From the NCBI GenBank assembly GCA_944320855.1, contig CALUJF010000011.1, forward strand, positions 1 to 64,000: DNA of 64,000 bases, written 5' to 3'. Position 1 is the first letter of the stretch. Every line of letters starts with the position of its first letter. This document shows positions 61,399 to 64,000 of the stretch, one piece after another. The notes beneath the pieces are model-generated. The model had not been told where the DNA came from, searched no databases, and was given only the letters and a program-made list of their open reading frames with translations. Both the position numbers and the translations under genes were made by a program. This DNA comes from an uncultured Phocaeicola sp. (lineage in GTDB: Bacteria > Bacteroidota > Bacteroidia > Bacteroidales > Bacteroidaceae).

Positions 61399-62193
61399 TT
61401 ACCTTCTCTTATAATCATTCACTATCGCCTCTGTTATCCAGTTGGCCAAGGCCTGGCGGTTGTTAGGAATCACCAGACGCTTCTGGTCAAGGGCGTTCTG
61501 CATATTGCCAAGCTCCATAAACACTGCTACGGGAGTGGTATTCCTCAATACATACAGATTACGCTCGCTGACCGTTCCACTGAAGCCCCTGCCCGGCTGA
61601 TGCTTTCTGTATTTGCCTTTGAAAGTCTTTTGAATTTCTGTTGCAAGACGTTCGCCGTATTTGCTTTTCGGAGCGTGGTAGAAATATACGTCTGTCTGCT
61701 TGCTTCGCGAACGGCTGTCAACGTGGATAAATATAGCACGCTTATAGTTACTCTTATCCTTGCGGTAGAGATTGTTTATAGCCACACACCTCTGCTTCAA
61801 TCGTTCTATCTGATTAAGAGGAATAGGCTTGCCCATACAGGTCTCACGCTTGCTGTTCTTAAGGATGTAGGAGTCGCGGATACCGTCTTTGGCATCCTGA
61901 ATGATAAAATATACCTTTGCTCCCCTCTCTAAAAGTTCCTTGCCTAAACGAAGAATTATATCGTAGGCATATTCATCTTCATGCAGTTCCTTTCCCTGAT
62001 ACTTGCCTATACAGCCCGGGTCAGGTCCTCCATGTCCGCTGACAAGATAGAACACAGCACCTTTCAGTGATGAAGATGACACGGTATAGGATGAATGCGA
62101 CTTACCGAAAAGAGGTTCTTTTTTCTTAGTTTGAGCAGATACCGAAAAAGATAATACACACAAGAATGACAATAAAAAACAAATGCGCCTCAT
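61399..62193 (-). CDS. N-acetylmuramoyl-L-alanine amidase
   Basis: This 264-residue exported zinc amidase of the Amidase_3 family cuts the bond between muramic acid and the stem peptide. A signal peptide ends V-S-A-Q at about 21. The metal ligands are H54 in S-G-H-G-G-P-D-P-G, a glutamate in the H-E-D-E-Y-A-Y-D segment (around 71-78), and H in F-I-H-V-D-S-R near 152. The catalytic glutamate is in M-E-L-G-N near 227. Likely used in cell division or wall turnover. It follows the thioredoxin gene by 10 bp. Confidence 0.94.
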   Translation of the reverse strand: MRRICFLLSFLCVLSFSVSAQTKKKEPLFGKSHSSYTVSSSSLKGAVFYLVSGHGGPDPGCIGKYQGKELHEDEYAYDIILRLGKELLERGAKVYFIIQDAKDGIRDSYILKNSKRETCMGKPIPLNQIERLKQRCVAINNLYRKDKSNYKRAIFIHVDSRSRSKQTDVYFYHAPKSKYGERLATEIQKTFKGKYRKHQPGRGFSGTVSERNLYVLRNTTPVAVFMELGNMQNALDQKRLVIPNNRQALANWITEAIVNDYKRR

Positions 62194-62203
62194 ACTTTTA
62201 CCG

Positions 62204-62743
62204 TCAGTCTTTTAACATTTCATCTATCTTCTTGCACAACGACTTGAACTCTTCGTCATTAAAGAGTCTTGTCATCATCACAATCTTTCCACTGCGGTCG
62301 ATAAGCACATTTCTTGTGATTCCGGCATTTCTTTCAGCATAAAGCGCAAAGATATCTGCTCCGGAGTCAAGTCCAAGCGGATAAGTTACCTTTGTCTGCT
62401 TTGCAAAGGCCTTCACACGCTCCAGTGGTTCATCGCGGTCTATACCGTAAAGGGCAAACTGCTTGTTATCCTTGTGCTTCTGCCATATATCACTCTCAAT
62501 GTAAGGCATCTCCTTACGGCATACTCCGCACCAGCTAGCTGTAAACTGAAGCATGACTACTTTTCCGCGAAGTGATGAAAGTTTCACTTTAGTACCGTCC
62601 GTGAGAGTCATTTCGAAATCAGGAGCCATATCTCCTACTTTTACTATATATCCTGCCTTATCGGCTACAGGGGTTTGCGACATCAAATCTGTGACACTAA
62701 AAAGGCAGAAAAACATGGCTGCCAACATGAGAAGTCTTTTCAT
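62204..62743 (-). CDS. TlpA-like periplasmic thioredoxin
   Basis: This is a 179-residue thiol-disulfide protein with a signal peptide. The redox motif W-C-G-V-C is at 71-75 within F-T-A-S-W-C-G-V-C-R-K-E-M-P-Y. A cis-proline-type loop region (N-V-L-I-D-R-S-G-K-I) follows near 145-154. It belongs to the TlpA/ResA-like AhpC-TSA group and probably reduces envelope proteins. It is co-oriented and 10 bp from the amidase gene. Confidence 0.93.
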   Translation of the reverse strand: MKRLLMLAAMFFCLFSVTDLMSQTPVADKAGYIVKVGDMAPDFEMTLTDGTKVKLSSLRGKVVMLQFTASWCGVCRKEMPYIESDIWQKHKDNKQFALYGIDRDEPLERVKAFAKQTKVTYPLGLDSGADIFALYAERNAGITRNVLIDRSGKIVMMTRLFNDEEFKSLCKKIDEMLKD

Positions 62744-62852
62744 AAGTTTATGAATTTATAATTGATGATTTAAATTTATATTTTATACGGGGTAAAGTTA
62801 CGAAAAAACATCGGTACTGTGAAGGATGTGAAAGATTTGTAAACATAAAAAA

Positions 62853-62909
62853 GATGAACAGCAACATGACAAGACAAGTTTTTTCAGTCTTAAAATGTTA
62901 CTGTTCATC
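62853..62909 (-). terminator. Terminator of the carboxyltransferase gene
   Basis: Arms of 15 bp (62853-62867 and 62895-62909, one mismatch) are followed on the minus strand by TTTTTT, 24 bp after the stop codon of the carboxyltransferase gene. Confidence 0.8.
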
Positions 62910-62933
62910 TGATATTATTATTTGCCAATCTTA

Positions 62934-64000
62934 TTACAGAGGCATGTTTCCATGTTTCTTAGGAGGATTGCTCTGGCTCTTGTTCTGAGTCATTTCCAAT
63001 GCCTGGATAAGTTTGTAGCGTGTATCTCTCGGGAGAATGATTTCATCGATATATCCCTGCTCTGCCGCACGGTATGGGTTAGAGAATTTCTCCTTGTATT
63101 CTTCTACTGCCTTGGCCTTTTCTTCAGGAGTAGCCTTGCGGTAAAGGATATTTACAGCTCCGTCGGCACCCATTACGGCAATCTCGGCTGTAGGATATGA
63201 GAAGTTTACATCCGAACCGATAGGCTTACTGTTCATAACGATGTATGCACCACCGTATGCCTTACGTGTGATAACTGTAATCTTAGGCACTGTAGCCTCA
63301 GCGTATGCATAAACAATCTTGGCTCCGTGACGGATGATACCATTGTGTTCCTGGTCGCAGCCCGGCAAGAATCCAGGTACATCGACAAACGAAATGATAG
63401 GAATATTGAAGCAGTCGCAGAAACGGATGAAACGTGCTGCCTTGTCCGAAGCATCGATGTCAAGCACACCGGCAAGATATGCAGGCTGGTTGGCAACGAT
63501 ACCTACAGAACGTCCTCCCATACGGGCAAATCCCACTACCATGTTCTTTGCAAAGTGTGGCATTACTTCGTAGAAGTACTGATTATCGACTACAGGTTCG
63601 ATGATGTTCTTGATATCGTATGGCATGTTCGGGTCGTCAGGAATAACCGACATCAGCGATTCGTCTGCTCTGCGGATATCATCCGAACATGGCTGAACAG
63701 GAGCATCTTCCATATTGTTTGACGGAAGGAAGCTCAACAGCTCGCGGATACCCATGAGAGTTTCTTCTTCTGTATCGCAAAGGAAGTGAGTCACACCGCT
63801 CTTGCTGCTGTGTGTGTATGCACCGCCAAGTTCTTCCTTATCTACTTCCTCGTGAGTTACAGTCTTGACTACATCCGGTCCTGTAATGAACATGTGGCTC
63901 TTTTCCTTCACCATGAATATGAAGTCGGTAAGTGCAGGAGAATAACATGCACCACCGGCACAAGGCCCCAGAATAGCAGAAATCTGAGGGATTACACCTG
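62934..64000 (-). CDS. mmdA: Acyl-CoA carboxyltransferase / methylmalonyl-CoA decarboxylase alpha subunit (partial)
   Basis: This is the C-terminal 354 residues of a biotin-dependent carboxyltransferase; the frame stays open to the right edge (its first visible residues include G-P-C-A-G-G-A-C-Y-S-P-A). Family features are I-T-G-P-D-V-V-K, G-I-V-A-N-Q-P-A-Y-L-A-G, F-L-P-G-C-D-Q-E and A-Y-G-G-A-Y-I-V-M. In Bacteroidales this is the methylmalonyl-CoA decarboxylase or propionyl-CoA carboxylase subunit of the succinate-propionate pathway. The symbol is a family-level call; the two enzymes cannot be told apart from this part. A terminator follows. Confidence 0.9.
   Translation of the reverse strand, partial: GVIPQISAILGPCAGGACYSPALTDFIFMVKEKSHMFITGPDVVKTVTHEEVDKEELGGAYTHSSKSGVTHFLCDTEEETLMGIRELLSFLPSNNMEDAPVQPCSDDIRRADESLMSVIPDDPNMPYDIKNIIEPVVDNQYFYEVMPHFAKNMVVGFARMGGRSVGIVANQPAYLAGVLDIDASDKAARFIRFCDCFNIPIISFVDVPGFLPGCDQEHNGIIRHGAKIVYAYAEATVPKITVITRKAYGGAYIVMNSKPIGSDVNFSYPTAEIAVMGADGAVNILYRKATPEEKAKAVEEYKEKFSNPYRAAEQGYIDEIILPRDTRYKLIQALEMTQNKSQSNPPKKHGNMPL

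Noticed and set aside
1..64000. tRNA, rRNA genes and insertion sequences
   Set aside because: No cloverleaf-like or rRNA-like segments were noticed and no transposase-type protein is encoded; a dedicated tRNA scan could still find one I missed.

Overview
The window looks like a chromosome segment of a gut Bacteroidales species (Bacteroides/Phocaeicola-like). The reasons are the Bacteroides-type Tra proteins (TraE/F/G/J/K/L/M), DUF4837, DUF5686 and LptE-family envelope proteins, a methylmalonyl-CoA decarboxylase-type carboxyltransferase, and repeated TAnnTTTG promoter -7 boxes. I saw no rRNA, tRNA, CRISPR array or insertion sequence.

Region 1 (1 to about 23.7 kb) is the right-hand part of an integrative conjugative element that continues beyond the left edge. 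Positions 95-14312 form one minus-strand transfer operon. It encodes two DUF4134 proteins (one TraE), TraF, the VirB4-type ATPase TraG, two proteins resembling the C-terminal domain of RNA polymerase alpha, three exported proteins, TraJ, TraK, TraL and TraM. Two DNA methyltransferases are embedded at its distal end. Next come AT-rich plus-strand cargo genes (14.7-16.6 kb: a lipoprotein, a secreted protein and a membrane protein). A minus-strand replication/integration module follows (17.0-21.6 kb: toprim primase, RepA-like ATPase, helix-turn-helix protein, unknown protein, tyrosine recombinase), with the layout of an NBU-type mobilizable element, and then a membrane protein at 21.9-22.6 kb. 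No relaxase or coupling protein is visible in the window.

Region 2 (23.7-25.7 kb) holds a broken AlbA-type ATP-binding regulator next to a DUF3307 membrane protein and a SatD-like cyclase-fold/helix-turn-helix protein.

Region 3 (25.8-32.1 kb) is a two-gene minus-strand unit: an AAA/DUF234 ATPase followed by a very large exonuclease-RecQ-UvrD fusion.

Region 4 (32.4-50.6 kb) is ordinary chromosome: yaaA, a C_GCAxxG_C_C protein, a 2-hydroxyacid dehydrogenase, rarA, glnS, a DUF418 protein, secG, a TPR-like protein, lptE, a sigma-54 activator, a DUF5686 protein, a CDP-alcohol phosphatidyltransferase, a flippase-like protein, pdxA, DUF4837 and rlmN.

Region 5 (51.2-60.9 kb) is an AT-rich defence-type island. 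An MmeI-like methyltransferase without a recognisable nuclease domain is followed by a HEPN/Abi protein, a DEAD-like helicase, a small protein and a GIY-YIG/ASCH protein. A membrane KAP P-loop NTPase is transcribed divergently. It looks like a restriction system whose activities are split over several proteins.

Region 6 (61.4-64.0 kb) returns to chromosome: an amidase, a TlpA-like thioredoxin and the carboxyltransferase cut by the right edge.

The most unusual signal is non-coding: short intergenic arrays of 11-bp units (or 21/22-bp palindromic pairs), in phase with the DNA helix. They occur at 25.79, 32.13-32.24, 36.38, 50.66-51.06 and 61.20 kb. At two sites, arrays of opposite orientation diverge from a short spacer. 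Four of the five clusters sit at the edges of the two defence-like islands (25.8-32.1 and 51.2-60.9 kb).
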